From positions 22,916,135 to 22,980,134 of the forward strand of contig CM056395.1 in the NCBI GenBank assembly GCA_029718625.1: 64,000 bases of DNA. The letters run 5' to 3'. Made by a program: the position numbers and the translations under genes. This stretch comes from Synaphobranchus kaupii. Its lineage: Eukaryota > Chordata > Actinopteri > Anguilliformes > Synaphobranchidae. Shown here piece by piece: positions 34,078 to 46,738 of this stretch (position 1 is the first letter of the stretch; the number at the start of each line of letters is the position of its first letter). A model generated the notes under the pieces. That model did not search any database. It was not told where the DNA came from and saw nothing but the letters and a program-made list of their open reading frames with translations.

Positions 34078-34868
34078 CGTGAGAGAGTATGACAGTGTGT
34101 GTGTGAGAAGAATGATAGTGTGAAAGAGAGTATGATGGTGTGTTGGAGAGTGTGTGATGGTGTATTTGAGAGAGTATGATGGTGTGTTGGAGAGTGTGTG
34201 ATGGTGTATTTGAGAGTGTATGATGGTGTGTTGGAGAGTGTGTGATGGTGTATTTGAGAGTGTATGATGGTGTGTTGGAGAGTGTGTGATGGTGTATTTG
34301 AGAGAGTATGATGGTGTGTTGGAAAGAGTATGATGGTGTATTTGAGAGAGTATGATGGTGTGTTGGAGAGTGTGTGATGGTGTATTTGAGAGTGTATGAT
34401 GGTGTGTTGGAGAGTGTGTGATGGTGTATTTGAGAGTGTATGATGGTGTGTTGGAGAGTGTGTGATGGTGTATTTGAGAGAGTATGATGGTGTGTTGGAA
34501 AGAGTATGATGGTGTATTTGAGAGAGTATGATGGTGTGTTGGAGAGTGTGTGATGGTGTATTTGAGAGAGTATGATGGTGTGTTGGAAAGAGTATGATGG
34601 TGTATTTGAGAGAGTATGATGGTGTGTTGGAGAGTGTGTGATGGTGTATTTGAGAGTGTATGATGGTGTGTTGGAGAGTGTGTGATGGTGTATTTGAGAG
34701 AGTATGATGGTGTGTTGGAAAGAGTATGATGGTGTATTTGAGAGAGTATGATGGTGTGTTGGAGAGTGTGTGATGGTGTATTTGAGAGTGTATGATGGTG
34801 TGTTGGAGAGTGTGTGATGGTGTATTTGAGAGAGTATGATGGTGTGTCAGAGAGTATAGTGGTGTGTG
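34078..34868 (+). repeat. 22/44-bp minisatellite with higher-order repeats
   Basis: Two alternating 22-mers, AGAGTGTGTGATGGTGTATT-TG and AGAGNGTATGATGGTGTGTT-GG, make a 44-bp dimer repeated about 17 times, with degenerate units at both edges. The variant junction GGAAAGAGTA recurs at 34321, 34497, 34585 and 34717, spacings of 176, 88 and 132 bp, all multiples of 44. Because 22-mers in phase cycle through all three frames without a stop on the minus strand, frames of 376 and 270 codons (HTLSNTPSYSLKYTI-type strings) appear. I do not regard them as genes. Confidence 0.95.
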
Positions 34869-36500
34869 AAAGAGGCCTCTCATAGTATTCCTGTCTTACG
34901 CATACACACACATTGTTAAATGCAACAATCAGAAGGTCTCATCTACACTGGTTGACTAACTAAACTGGGAACTGTTATCTAACTTTGGTTTTAATGACTG
35001 CGACACTTGCATCTCTCATACTAATCTGGAAATTAAATTGGAAGAGATTAACTGACTTCAAATGAAGCAGCTTCACTGGCCACGTCTAACACAAACCCGT
35101 AATATTCCCTTGTTAGATATATAATAAGTTAAATTTTTATAAATTTTAATATGCATGACCAAAGTAACAGCTCTGAAATAGACATTCTGAATGAGACAAC
35201 ATTATGCATATTTGATTCAGAATCAAGAATGGGAAACATTGTGTTCACAAAGGAAATCTTAGCCTGGGTATGCGCGTTGCAAATAAGTACAAATTAAAGT
35301 TCATAATTGTGAAAGCAACTGGAAATAATGATGATGGACTCGAATGAAAAATGTTTCATAAGATAAAGGCAAATATTTAATTTTCAGAATGGCAGCATTA
35401 AATGAGTTTACCCATGTATTTTGTACATACAAACATAGAAGTCCAAGATTGAAAGGCTCGTCTTCAGTTTCTCCGAATACGAAGAAACTCAATGAATTAA
35501 ATTAGTCCACACCAATGCATTCAGCAGCTGTTGACATTTGAGAAAAAAAAAAAAAAAAAACATTAAAATGCATTTCATTACTTTAGCTGCACAAGTAACT
35601 GCTCTTTCACAAAGTGTGAACATATATATATATACAGTATATATATTTATTTTTTTTCATTTGTTTTTACTCCAAATTGCTTTCTGCCTTTAAAAACAAT
35701 TATCAGTGGAACATTGAAGAACACCTGCATGAAATTAGCTTGTTCAGAATACTACAGTGAAAGTGCTCATATATAGTACTCTCAATAATTTGCAATACGG
35801 TGTGCATTCAATCATTATGTGCATCTCCTCTGGTTATGCTCTGCCCTCGAGTGCCACAGCCAATCCAGAGCCCGGCTGTTTGCCCCGCCCCTCTGATCAA
35901 TGATAGGAGATCTACTGCTTGCCACACAAAAAATAAATGAATAAATAAAAATTTAAATAAAGCTTTGGCTGTGTTTGTTCTGTTGCAGATTTGTAACAGG
36001 CGCTGGGGAACAAAACTCAATGCATATCATTATATCTCAAAATGGTGTGTTTATGCATAATGGGGAAACAATTGGCTTTATGATAGCGTTGTAAAATGGA
36101 AATGAACATATCTGGGGGAGAATATCCAGTGTTAAAATTTAAAAAATTCTCTAGTGTTCCTTTCACTTTTTCCTGGGGATAAATAGCTCTCTTCACCGCC
36201 TGTGGCTATTGCATTTGCGTGTGTAAATGTTTAAACTTCTCTCTATTGTGCCAGTGGTGCTGACTGAATACTCCAAGATTCCGTTTCAAACCAATTGTTA
36301 AACACTAACGAGGTTCGCTTCCCGTGCGGTCGCAGTTTAAAGTGTGATAGTGATGCAGGTGCTCTTCAACATTCAAAAGATTTTTATTTTAAATTTATTT
36401 TAGGTATTTAATTATCAGTGAATAAGGTACAACACACCTGAGGTAAACATCCTACTAATACATATACTGTATGTAAGCCAGTGGGAGGTTCATTTGGCTT
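34869..36500. other. Non-coding, AT-rich
   Basis: Poly-A at 35551-35570 and a short AT repeat at 35622-35648. AT-rich blocks near 35200-35500 look like unique conserved-type sequence, but nothing can be called. Confidence 0.45.
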
Positions 36501-36506
36501 TTTACT

Positions 36507-36520
36507 TCTACCATGGTAAC
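36507..36520. promoter_or_regulatory. RFX X-box-like palindrome
   Basis: CTACCATGGTAAC reads GTTACCATGGTAG on the other strand, close to the RFX consensus GTTRCCATGGYAAC. An isolated motif, so only a weak call. Confidence 0.2.
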
Positions 36521-38264
36521 AATTAATTAAGTTTTTTTCACTCGTTTTTTTAGGCAGCCCACTGTTAAGGCTGACACAATTTATAAGTGACGTGAGTCTG
36601 TGAGTTGTAGTAGACTACAATTTGGTTAGAGTGAAGCCAAATGTAACATACCGCAGTATATTTTAAATATATTGTGACGATAATTTTGATATATTTACAA
36701 TATACTGCAGTATATTCTTTTTCCATAAGGGTAGATACAGCACAGTGTGTACCCCCAAAATATTCGAGGGGACAAAAATAATATACAGTAGAGCCTTAGC
36801 TATTAGACACTCTGAGTCAAGGACCAGTAGACTAAACAAGTATGCAATCGCAAACAAATACAATTACCCCACCAAGCTCTTCATTATCACCCATGCAAAA
36901 CGGCGAGTATTAAAAGCAAATAAGTCACATTTTCCATTGATAATAAAAGCTGAAAATTCTGTCAAAATGGCAACAATTAAATTATTAAAAGTCTTAAATT
37001 TGTGTGTTTTCACATCGAAGTTCTGAAAACGTCTCCAATTCCTGTGCATTCATGCATCAGAGGTTCTGTACACATTCTTCTGAAAAAGTTTGGCATAAGC
37101 ACAAAACATATTTTCCCAAGTGTTATAGCAATAACATGAAGGCAAATGTTTTTTTGTTTTTGTTTTTTCGGTCGCTGATTCAGTTAGGATCGTGACCGCC
37201 CTCTTTAGGTAAGAGTGGGCTCTTCAATTAAATCGCAGCGCACATCCTCGTAAATGGTTTTCCCACTCAACCCAAATGGCCGTGCCTGATAATTGACAAT
37301 TGCTCACCCGCCATTTCTCAGAATTAGCAGCACTGTCACCTTGACCCCTAAATTGTCCGGGGGGAGGGGGGGGGGGGGGTTTATCTGATTTTCATCGATT
37401 TTGAAGAGAAGATTAAGGCTCTTAACATTGAAATGGCATCCTGTTAGAATAAGGTAGTGAAAGGAAATGGCTCGGCCTTGCCTGGCTGTTGCTGAAGGCC
37501 GTCCTTGGGGGCCGTTGTGTCGGAGCGCTTCTGGCAAATCGCTACATTCTTAGCAAAATAAGATCGGCTTGCTGTTCGAGCGGAAAGACGTGAGCTCCAC
37601 GAACTACGCCTGTGCTGTTTTCAGGGCGAAGGGGCCCATCAGTGGCCAGTGCTCAGCACTCAAATAGCACAGGTGAAAGAGTGGAGAAAAACCCGCCGTT
37701 ATTCCACGGAATCTGTTGCAATTTATGAGCGTTTGAAAAAGTGCTTTGGCCCTACCGAGGACTTTCTCTTGTGGGTGAGAGGGGAGGGGTTACAAGTTTT
37801 CCAGAATCGAATTCAAGAAAATGTGAGAAGCTTATGTCCAGCAAAAGTTCGGCTCAAATGGTTTCTGGTGTCCAAGGGTTTTGTCTGGATTTATCTTTTT
37901 CTTTTTATTTTTTTTTTATTGTGTTGACAGACAGGTGAGTTACCTCCAGTCCCCCTCTAGTACGGAAGCCAATTGCATGCACCTGAGAGCACCTCAGATC
38001 TGAGGTAAAGATTAATATGAAGATTAAATTGAGTTTAATATATCTACTACAGGGCTTGTGGCAGTGGGATGTTGCTGTTGCCTATATACAGTACATTTAT
38101 TTAATTTTAATTTTTTTATTTTTAATGTTTAAGAATCACTGTGAAGAATAACCCTACATGGGGAAGCAATGTGAATTCATAACTGGTGTGATCACTGGGA
38201 GTGGCTCAGTGTTGCTATTTTTTGTTGCAGCTGTGTTCATTTGTGCAAATCTACCCTGTGTTAT
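36521..38264. other. Non-coding; poly-G at 37362-37380
   Basis: Includes an imperfect inverted repeat at 36651-36715 (GCAGTATATTTTAAATATAT facing ATATATTTACAATATACTGC). Otherwise nothing I can name. Confidence 0.45.
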
Positions 38265-38277
38265 ACTCTCTCACACA

Positions 38278-38309
<32 letters not shown>

Positions 38310-38321
38310 CTCTCTCTCTCC
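38265..38321 (+). repeat. (CT)n microsatellite
   Basis: About 25 CT units with a TTCTG interruption near 38298. Confidence 0.95.
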
Positions 38322-39220
38322 AGCACCATGCAAAATATTAGGCATCACAACCCTCACCCACACTCTCCAAAGAGTAACGTTGAGCCCCTGTTTTGCATGT
38401 TGGAGGATAGCACAGTCCCCGGGATGCAATTTATGAGTGTGCATGAAAGCTGTGCTTTTATTTTGAAAAGATAAAAGGAAACCCATCATTTTTATTTTTA
38501 GTATTGCTCATTATATCTGGCAGGTGTTCTTATCCCGGGTGAATTACCAGGCTCACAAATCTGGCTCCCTGAACCCATTGCACCAGGTTCCACTGTAGAA
38601 AAAAAAAAGGGGGAGACAGGAACTAAAGATGGCGGCTTAAATCTGCTCATCCTATTAAGAGCTTGAAGGCATACCGTATAACTCAATCTTAGCTGTCTCC
38701 TCTGAGAACACAACCTTTCCACGGATCGCTCTGCTGGGACTGCCTCCTGCTAACACACCTCCCAAACAGGGAGTGAAAACCACTGAAATTAGGAACGGAA
38801 AAGATATTGGAGATGTCCTTTTCAACAGCCGGCGAGAATTTTTTATAACATTTAAGCATGCTTGACAGATCAATATTTTTACTGCAACTATATCACGGTT
38901 GTAGTATTCCATTCTATTTTATTGCGTTGTGATCATTACATTTCCATGATATTTTTAATGTGCCAGGTATTGCAGTTGCTACTTGGATTGGTCCTTGTTG
39001 ATGGAGACTAGAAGTCTGGTATCAGACTTATTATTAATAAAGTGTGTCCTGCTCTGCACTGTACCTGTGGCATAAGAGAAAGCATTCGTTCCAAGGGATT
39101 AGTAGCTTAACTGATAATGTGATTGGAAACTGTTGCCTGGAAACTAGAGTTATATGCCTGGACAATTTCTTTGGCCCATTCAATTGGCCAAATGCATAAA
39201 CAGACTTGTGCTGTATAATA

Positions 39221-39243
39221 AAAATAATAATAATAATAATAAT
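39221..39243 (+). repeat. (AAT)n microsatellite
   Basis: About seven ATA/AAT triplets. Confidence 0.9.
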
Positions 39244-39686
39244 TCACCTGTCACTCAAACATGTAAATATGTTTTTGTTAATTGCTAGGCCTACATCCAT
39301 AACTGTCGCGCAGACCATGTTTAGTTACCGTTGGCGATACAGTCGGGTCAGGCCAGGTCTTACTTCACCTCATTCTGCTCCTGCGCACCACAGCGTTGAT
39401 AATTACATTCAACAGCATGTGCAGTCACGCCGTATGACAGCTTCACACTTTGTCCACTTTTGCAATATGCCTCATACATATTAGTTTTCCTCAAGAAGGG
39501 AACAGGTGCTATATCTGTTGTAATTACTGATGCTTAATGACCTCGCCTGCCAAAATAAATGTCAGCCACATTAAAGGTGATACAGTTCTATGGGCTTAAC
39601 ACGGACGGGCCTGTCTTTTGTGTTAGCAATAAAACGTCAAATCAAGAGTTTAGTCTATTATCTAATTTTAGTACATTTTGACAACG

Positions 39687-40212
39687 TGGTCTCACGCGGA
39701 CTCGTCACATAGCGACGCTTCTGCCCAAGCGTCTCTATGTGACGCCAAAGGTAGCCTTTTGCGTCGTATATTGACGCAGCCTTTTGCGTCGTATATTGAC
39801 GGTTGTGGCCACATAATTTGTCTTTGGTTGTGGCACTTCAATATTATGCTTTTTTATTTTTATTTTTTCTTCATCTGGTAGAGAGTTACGTGAACTCTTG
39901 TGGTCGGGCTCGCCCACTATCTTAACAGTTCGGGCATGAGCCCGAGTTACATGAACTCCTGTGAGGTTATGTTTAGGGGTTGGGGGTGGGGTACGGGAAT
40001 CACAAACTCAGAAAGATCTACGCGCACACGGCGAAGACTGAGCGGGCATGCTCGCAGTCGGTTATCATGAGCAAAGCCTTCGCCATAGTAGGATTCGTAA
40101 ATTTGAGACCAGTGCGTCAAATAATGACGCAAAAGGCCTCCTTCTGCGTCTAAAGGATGACGCCGTAGGAGCTGCCCAAGCGTCGCTATGTGACGACTTG
40201 GGAGTGAGACCA
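39687..40212. mobile_element. DNA element with long inverted ends (TGGTCTCAC family)
   Basis: The left end is TGGTCTCACGCGGACTCGTC followed by ACATAGCGACGCTT. The right end, inverted, reads TGGTCTCACTCCCAAGTCGTC and ACATAGCGACGCTT. Both sides carry TTTTGCGTC-NNATATTGACG-like blocks, and on the left CAGCCTTTTGCGTCGTATAT is tandemly duplicated (39748-39800). The middle contains a second inverted pair (GAGTTACGTGAACTC near 39883 and GAGTTACATGAACTC near 39943). No coding frame. The superfamily is unknown and I do not see a clear target duplication. Confidence 0.7.
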
Positions 40213-40483
40213 GGCTGATTTTGATCAGGTGATGACTTCTCCCAACAGCCAATATATCAGGAAGTATGATCACATCAATCGAAGAGTATTCTTACCAATT
40301 TTGAGAAAATCAACATTTTGGTTTATATTAAATGGGTTGGGGTTTTTGCATGAAAAGTCACATTTTTATACTTAAATCCCAAAGAATAATAGTGTAAAAG
40401 TAAAACTGCAAATATCTAACCATTTTTACAAAAATATGGTTTGTCAAAACTGGGACTTAGTGAGATTTGGAAAAACACTTCTT

Positions 40484-40730
40484 CAGTTGAAGACCCTGAT
40501 GCTAAAAGTACTGAAGTCACAAAATGTCTATTTTGAGAAAATCAACTTCTTGTGTTGACTTCCAGAATACGATAACCCGTTGTTTCCATAGTGGAGAAAA
40601 GAGACTTAGGCACCTTTTCTGTTAACAATATTTATAGGGTGGACTTAGCTAAACAAATACAACATGTTTCTATGCTCAACATGAATTGTCTAAAAATGTG
40701 CTTCAATACTTTTAGCACCAACCTTCAATT
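40484..40730. repeat. Old imperfect inverted repeat
   Basis: GATGCTAAAAGTACTGAAGTC (about 40498-40518) faces CTTCAATACTTTTAGCACC (40701-40719), with partial pairing extended outward (CAGTTGAAG to CTTCAATT). Probably a decayed fold-back transposon. TTTTGAGAAAATCAAC at 40531 also occurs at 40299. Confidence 0.45.
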
Positions 40731-42843
40731 CTTAGTGTGAACACTGTAGTGGTTTGGTTATTATATGGTTATTCACTTCGGCCTCTGTATCTCCGTTAGA
40801 GATGGGATCAGTATAACACATCCCTTAATTATATGACTCAAACTTAAGGACGCTGGTATTGGGGTAAGATTGTGAATCTAGTTGGGTTGCACAACCACAA
40901 GTCACTCCAAGGACTTCATACGTAAAGTATAAAAATTTAAAAAATCAAACCCAAACTGAAGTACTTTGATGGCCTAAGCTTGAGTTTGGATCAAGAGAAA
41001 AAGAAAATCAATGGATCATTTGGATGCCCATGACAGGTGCATTGATAACGTCCCAGTACCATACCTCCACAATTTCACACAGTCCAATGGGCTTCTGGCA
41101 CAAGCACATGAGTTAACAGCAGCTCCAGATATGGCCACGGTCTGAATCTAACTTTCTGAATCTGAATCGGGCTTTGGTGTAGAGGGGGAAAAGGGGAGTT
41201 GACTTTACCTGTTTTTTTTATTCTAAATTGATTTCCCACATCTACACACAAATTAATCTGCCGAAAACTTGTCAGACAGGATACCTTTCACGCAATCGCC
41301 CCTGTGAGCAGCTGCAAAAAAGCTCTTTAAGGTCCAGCTCTAATTAATTCAAAGCAAATACCTATTGAATCCTTTTTAAGCACTGTGTTCCTCATTATCC
41401 CTGGTAAAAGCAATTAATTACAACACTTGTACCGTTAGTCAGTCTGGTCACTTGACTTTGAAATGCACAGGGGTCTTGGCTGTTTGCAGTCAATGCCCTG
41501 TTTTAAATGGGGCTACCTCAATAGCTGCATGTATTAGGAGTGTTAAGTTAACACTATTTGCTGCTTGGCCTTTGTTACTCATTAATGAGGATGGCCCTGC
41601 TTTTAAAATCTGTTTTGTGTTAGTGAGCATGTAATTTCTACTTAGTAAAGCTTCTATGAGCATGTGCAGTGCTTTATGACAGTTGACAGAGAAGAATGCG
41701 CATGAAGGTGTTATGTATGTTTTCGAGTAACCTTATGGCAACATTATAGACTCACCTCTTCAGATTGTGCCACGGCTCCCCTGACCTCATTTAGATGGAA
41801 ATTATTTATTTGAATTTCCTTTTAGGATAATGTGATAGGTATAGCTCTGCAAAGGTTATCTGTCGAGTGGCACTTTCTAATGTGACAATACAAATTGTTG
41901 TATGTCAGCCTACCATTGCAAATGATTGTTATAACTGCACCTTCTTGGTGATGTCACACTTTTGTATTTCTGAAACCATGATATTTTCCACTTCCACTGG
42001 ATAAGAGCAATGTACATAATATACTACTTACTTACTTACTTACTTACAAGCAATTTCTTCCAAAAACAACCACAATTTGAGTAACAATGTGACCATGAGC
42101 GAGTGATTATTATGTATATTTAATTAGTATTACAGTAAACAGGGGAATATGTAGCATGTGCGTAGACAAGGGCTGGGAATTTTATCATGGCTGCTCCTCA
42201 GGTTGAGTTCTCCAGTGAGGGACTTTGGCTTTCTCTGACGTTCCTTTGAGATTTGATTGTTCCAGTCCTTTGTGCTTTCAAAGTCGGCAGCAGCCAACGT
42301 ATCTTATGCCCTCCATGGCCTTGAAAACATCCACAAGCCTTAAAATGAAAGGTTCCATTGGTTGCTGGTGACTGCATCCAATGCAACCTTCCACTTGCTG
42401 TGAAGTTCTTGCATTCATGATAAGCAGGAAGAATCAAGTCAACAAATATGTGACCCGGTTACACAAACTGTATCGTTCCCAGTTGCTACCTTTATGAATG
42501 GGGGGTAAAGTACTACTGCATGGATTTCAAATAGCCATTATTGCACAGCCAAAGGTACATTTTTCAGCGCTCAAATTCTTTTAATATCTTTTTTTATTTT
42601 CTCTGCAGGCACACATAAAATGCACCACATGAAGCTCCCTGACTTCCTTTCTTTTTTTTTTTCAGCTTCAAGCCTATTGGTCTACTCCATGGAAGAGTAC
42701 TTTCTCATAAATTGACTTTTTAAACGCACTGTGCATGCTCACAGCCACACCATATCAGTGTTTACATAAAGGTCACAATCATTTCCTATCACCCAATTGC
42801 TTGACAGAAGAGGACAAGATGTTTCAAGGAAAAGTGAAAAATG
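40731..42843. other. Non-coding; (ACTT)n at 42024-42048
   Basis: A tetranucleotide repeat of about six units, otherwise AT-rich unique-looking sequence. The stretches 41270-41400 and 41770-41900 have conserved-element texture, but this is inference only. Confidence 0.4.
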
Positions 42844-43454
42844 CCAGTGACACTTTTCTTGAACTGCGTGTAATAAAGCCGACATAACACTGTTATAAGC
42901 AAGGAATAACACCTGTCATAACTGGTCACGACAAGGGTGTCATTGCACTGACATAATGTACACTGTGATCATTTGCAATAATTATTTTGAATTCTGCTTT
43001 GTAAGATTTTCTGCACAGATTATGACAGTGACAAGAGGCTTGTCATGAGCTGCAATACCATAGATATAGAACCATAGATATTACATATCATGTAATGTAA
43101 TAGTAATTTGGAATTCTGAAATGGAACAATTTGGCAGCCATCTTAGCTGGGTACAGCTATAATAGGAACCTATGGCAAAGTGTCATGTACATTCTGACCC
43201 ACTGTGATGTCATAATCAGGTTTCACAAGCCAGATGGCTGATGATTGGCTCATAGATATAAAAACATGGTTACTGGCCACCATCTTACCTGGGTATGGTC
43301 TCAAAAGTTGTGCCACTAACTATGACATATGTCACATCTATGGTTCTATGTCTATGTGTAATACACTGTCATGGCTGGTTATGGCAGGTGTGATGTCATG
43401 CTCATGGCAACATTATGTTGGCTTTATAGTGTTTAGTTCATGTAAAGTGTTACC
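42844..43454. mobile_element. Nested fold-back element
   Basis: Outer arms: GTGACACTTTTCTTGAACTG with AAAGCCGACATAACA at the left, inverted at the right as TGTTGGCTTTATAGTG and TTCATGTAAAGTGTTACC. An inner pair, ACCATAGATATAGAACCATA (about 43058) and CTATGGTTCTATGTCTATG (about 43337), makes a second hairpin. The terminus GGTAACACTTTACATGAA is related to the end of the element at 22690-23466. No coding capacity. Confidence 0.65.
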
Positions 43455-43602
43455 AAGCCAGCGTCTTGCAAAAATAGATCAAAGTCCAACACATTAATAT
43501 AATGGGATGGCAAAGGACCGTGGGTAAGCAAAGAGATCTCTTCTCATGGGTCCTGCTATCTCAGGCAATGATATCTTTATGCAGGCAATGATGTGGGTGT
43601 GT

Positions 43603-43937
43603 TTTTTTTTTTTTTTTTTACTTTATTTAACCAGGTAGGTCAACTGTGAACTCAATTCTCTCAGTGACAACTTGGGGAATCAAAACGAGTAGAAATGCAA
43701 GGGACTGTGTATCCAATCACATGTAGACAGTGATTAGGTGACCAAATGTACAAAACCAGTTCTGTGGGAATTTGACCAAGCCACCTGGGTTAACATCACT
43801 GCTCCTTCCAAAAGTGCCGTGGGATCTTTAATAACCGTCGTACATTTGGACCTGGGTTTAATATCCTTACCCAAAGGATGGACCCTTCTACAGCGCAATG
43901 CTCCCATCACTGTACTCGGGTGAATTTCCCAATGAGC
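43603..43937 (-). mobile_element. Retroposon 3' portion with poly-A tail
   Basis: On the minus strand it ends TACCTGGTTAAATAAAGTAA followed by about 17 A (43603-43619). Upstream lie AAGATCCCACGGCACTTTTG, GATATTAAACCCAGGTCC and CATTGCGCTGTAGAAGGGTC. This order is that of a widespread teleost LINE/SINE 3' region whose usual text is TTAAAGATCCCATGGCACT and ends in ACCTGGTAAATAAAG. The full-length source is not in the window. Confidence 0.65.
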
Positions 43938-44269
43938 AATCACCACAACGCATATCAATGACAACTCTGACACACACACACGCACACACAAACACCTTCA
44001 ATTTCACTTCAGCACGAGGTGTGCTCACAGTCAGCAAACAGCTATTGTTCTTTTCAAGTTTGGGGACATCACAGTTGCATGCATGCTTGTTCACTTGAAC
44101 AAATAAAAATGAGTAGATTCATCTTATTTAAACATTAATTTGTGCATTTTATGAAAATAAACATCTAAATAGGGATGGCATTATCCATATCGTATTATAA
44201 TTGATTGGTATGCAGATACCAAATCTCCACACAAAAACTTTGAAGTCTTTTAACATTTTTCTAACTCAG

Positions 44270-44494
44270 AAGCAAACATGTTTTGAAGGATGTTATTTTT
44301 CTTCAATGTGAGTCACAACGGTCACGCACAGATGTGGTGGGATGCTTCATGTTCTTTTTTGGTAATTGAAAAGAAGGAAACTACACATTCTCTTTCAATT
44401 ACCAAAAAAGAACATGAAGGATCCCACCACATCTGTGCGTGACCGTTGTGACTCACATTGAAGAAAAATAACATCCTTCAAAACATGTTTGCTT
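44270..44494. repeat. Near-perfect hairpin, 102-bp arms
   Basis: Positions 44270-44371 and 44393-44494 are inverted copies with 101 of 102 positions paired and no gap. The only mismatch is G at 44344 opposite G at 44420. The loop is 21 bp (44372-44392). Arm ends are AAGCAAACATGTTTTGAAGG and its inverse. No terminal motif of a named transposon is seen and there is no coding frame. Such identity means recent origin, gene conversion, selection on a folded RNA, or an artefact of assembly. Confidence 0.95.
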
Positions 44495-46484
44495 ACACTT
44501 TAACTGGGGCTACTGACTGGCCTGTACTGCGGCACTAAGCCAATTAGCAAAAAAAACTATCAAAAAACAAGGAAGACTGTTCAGCTGAACATACACTTTA
44601 ACTGGCTTTGTGTAAACTTGCAATTATATTCTAGCTTTCTCTGATGTATCGTTAGTGGTTTACTGTACAGCACCTTTTAATTATCATTTAGCTTTTTACA
44701 AATTCTCTATGTTCAAATTTACATGCCCAAGGAGCCTTTTACGTTTACATTTATTGTATCGCTGAAATAATATGAATGAATTAAATTGCCCGTAGTGGAT
44801 TTGTGATGAATGAAGAAGGAAGAAGTGGAGCTGTTGTGATTTACTTCATTCATCAGGCTTACTATCCAATCTCTCAGTTAAAAGAGGGCTAACCTTGATG
44901 ACATAGATCAGAGGCAGTTGTGAGGTGAAATTAGCTGGCTAGCTGTCAAGCTATCTAGTTGGTTGTGATGGTGTCATGTTAGCTAGTTGCTCACATTCAT
45001 GATTTTCTAAATCCATTTAGACATTTTTATCAACAAATTTTAAGAATGATTGTCTTAAGAAATGTTTGTCACATTTGTGACTATTGACCTTTAAAGATGT
45101 TGGCTAGGCGCCCCCCTTCAACGAATCAGAGAAGCACCTGGAATCAACCACAGCTGATGTCTTTGAAAGAAAACCTTGTGAAAACGATGCAACTAAATGA
45201 AAAAGACACAGCTATGGAAAGAAGTTCTTAAACTGTCAAACGGAATGTTCTTTGTCAAGATGTTCTATAGAAATGAGGACTCCCCATGAGGACTAGACAG
45301 GAGACTTGAGTTCTGATCACCTGGTGTGCCAACCAACTTTATTAACAGTGAGAGGTGTGCATGTTACATACATCTGAATAAAATTCCCTCATAGGCTCGC
45401 AGACGTCTAAACAGCAATCTTAAAAAAGAAAGGTAAAATAAGCGCCTGTCCAAAAACCAGAAACTTCTTCTTTTCAGGCACTGTCATCTTTTTTTATGTT
45501 TTTTTTTTTTTTGCTTTTCAGAGTTGATCTCGCTGAGTCCCCAGTGTCCTACAGGAAAGACAAACTGTAGGATGCAAACTGTAGGACGTAAAAAAATATA
45601 TATTTTTTTTTATGAGCCATATTGCTACATTTTTCTCAAAAGGATTACGGGTTTGCGTTTTGACAATGGAAACATCAGCAGGTTACCAGGTGTTACAGAA
45701 AGCAAAACCTTTTGAACCTTGGGAAACCGTACAGTTTTTTTCTAGCGTCCCATGGATGTGAATTGTCAAAATCAGAAGTAATGAGAGATAGGTGCACACT
45801 GCACAGTCAACTGTATTGTAAATTAATATTTCAGGCATATAGTCATCTATTTTGTGAATTCAGGATGAACCTGTATTGTGGAGATTTTAGTATAGGTAGT
45901 ACTGTATATTCTGTATAGTATAGGTAGTATCGGATATTAGTATACACAACTATATTTTAAACCTTGTAGAAGTTGCAAAGACATCGGTGGCTATACAGCA
46001 GGCTAGAATGGTTCCGACAAAACATGTTTGCATCACGTCCGGCCCTGTTCATTATTACGACCAGGAAACAAGTGTACTTGCGCGTATTCGCGTGTAGTGT
46101 TTAATACTTCCGAGATTTAAACAATAATAAATGCATCAGGCAGCATGCACATTTAAGCTCTGCACCATATCAATTGATCAGCAGTAGGATTCTTACTAAA
46201 TAATGAATGCTTCCTTCTCCATGGTCCGGTTAATGGATTCTCCCCCTTTGTGTTTACATGTGAACTCCATGTAGTTAAGGGGATGAATTGGTATATGCCT
46301 GCATTTGTCACCTCCGGTTGCCCAAGATGTCAGTCATACTGAAATCCATTAAAAACAATTAACCAACAGCAATCTAGATATCCAGTAGCAATATAGATAA
46401 CACGCCCTGAATGTCGTTTACAGAGTGTAAATGTAACGCTCGTCACTAAGAACGCAGGAGTTCTCAGTGTGATGTGCCGCTGAA
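44495..46484. other. Non-coding; local repeats at 45880-45940
   Basis: TAGTATAGGTAGTA recurs at 45890 and 45917. A poly-T at 45499-45512 and T-rich 45600-45612 are present. Nothing else recognised. Confidence 0.45.
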
Positions 46485-46521
46485 GTGTGTGTGTGTGTGT
46501 GTGTGTGCGTGTGTGTGTGTT
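46485..46521 (+). repeat. (GT)n microsatellite
   Basis: About 18 GT units with one CGT step. Confidence 0.92.
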
Positions 46522-46738
46522 TACCTAGGGAAAAGCAGGAAAATATTCAAACAACTGCATGTTATATTTTAACACTATTCACAGCTCTAAATATTTCAAT
46601 AACAAAAGCAGAAGGTACCTGGTTTTTCATAAAAAAAACTAATTAGATCCATTCTGCTGTTAATAAGGACATGGCATAGCATGTTATTTTGATAGCATGT
46701 GATGCCCATGGACAGTATTTAATTCTTACACTAATGTG

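Noticed and set aside
34071..34883. 270-codon minus-strand open frame
   Set aside because: The same minisatellite read in another phase; a stop-free repeat is enough to explain it.
33781..34911. 376-codon minus-strand open frame
   Set aside because: It is mostly the translation of the 22/44-bp minisatellite; the non-repeat end has no domain and no codon signature.
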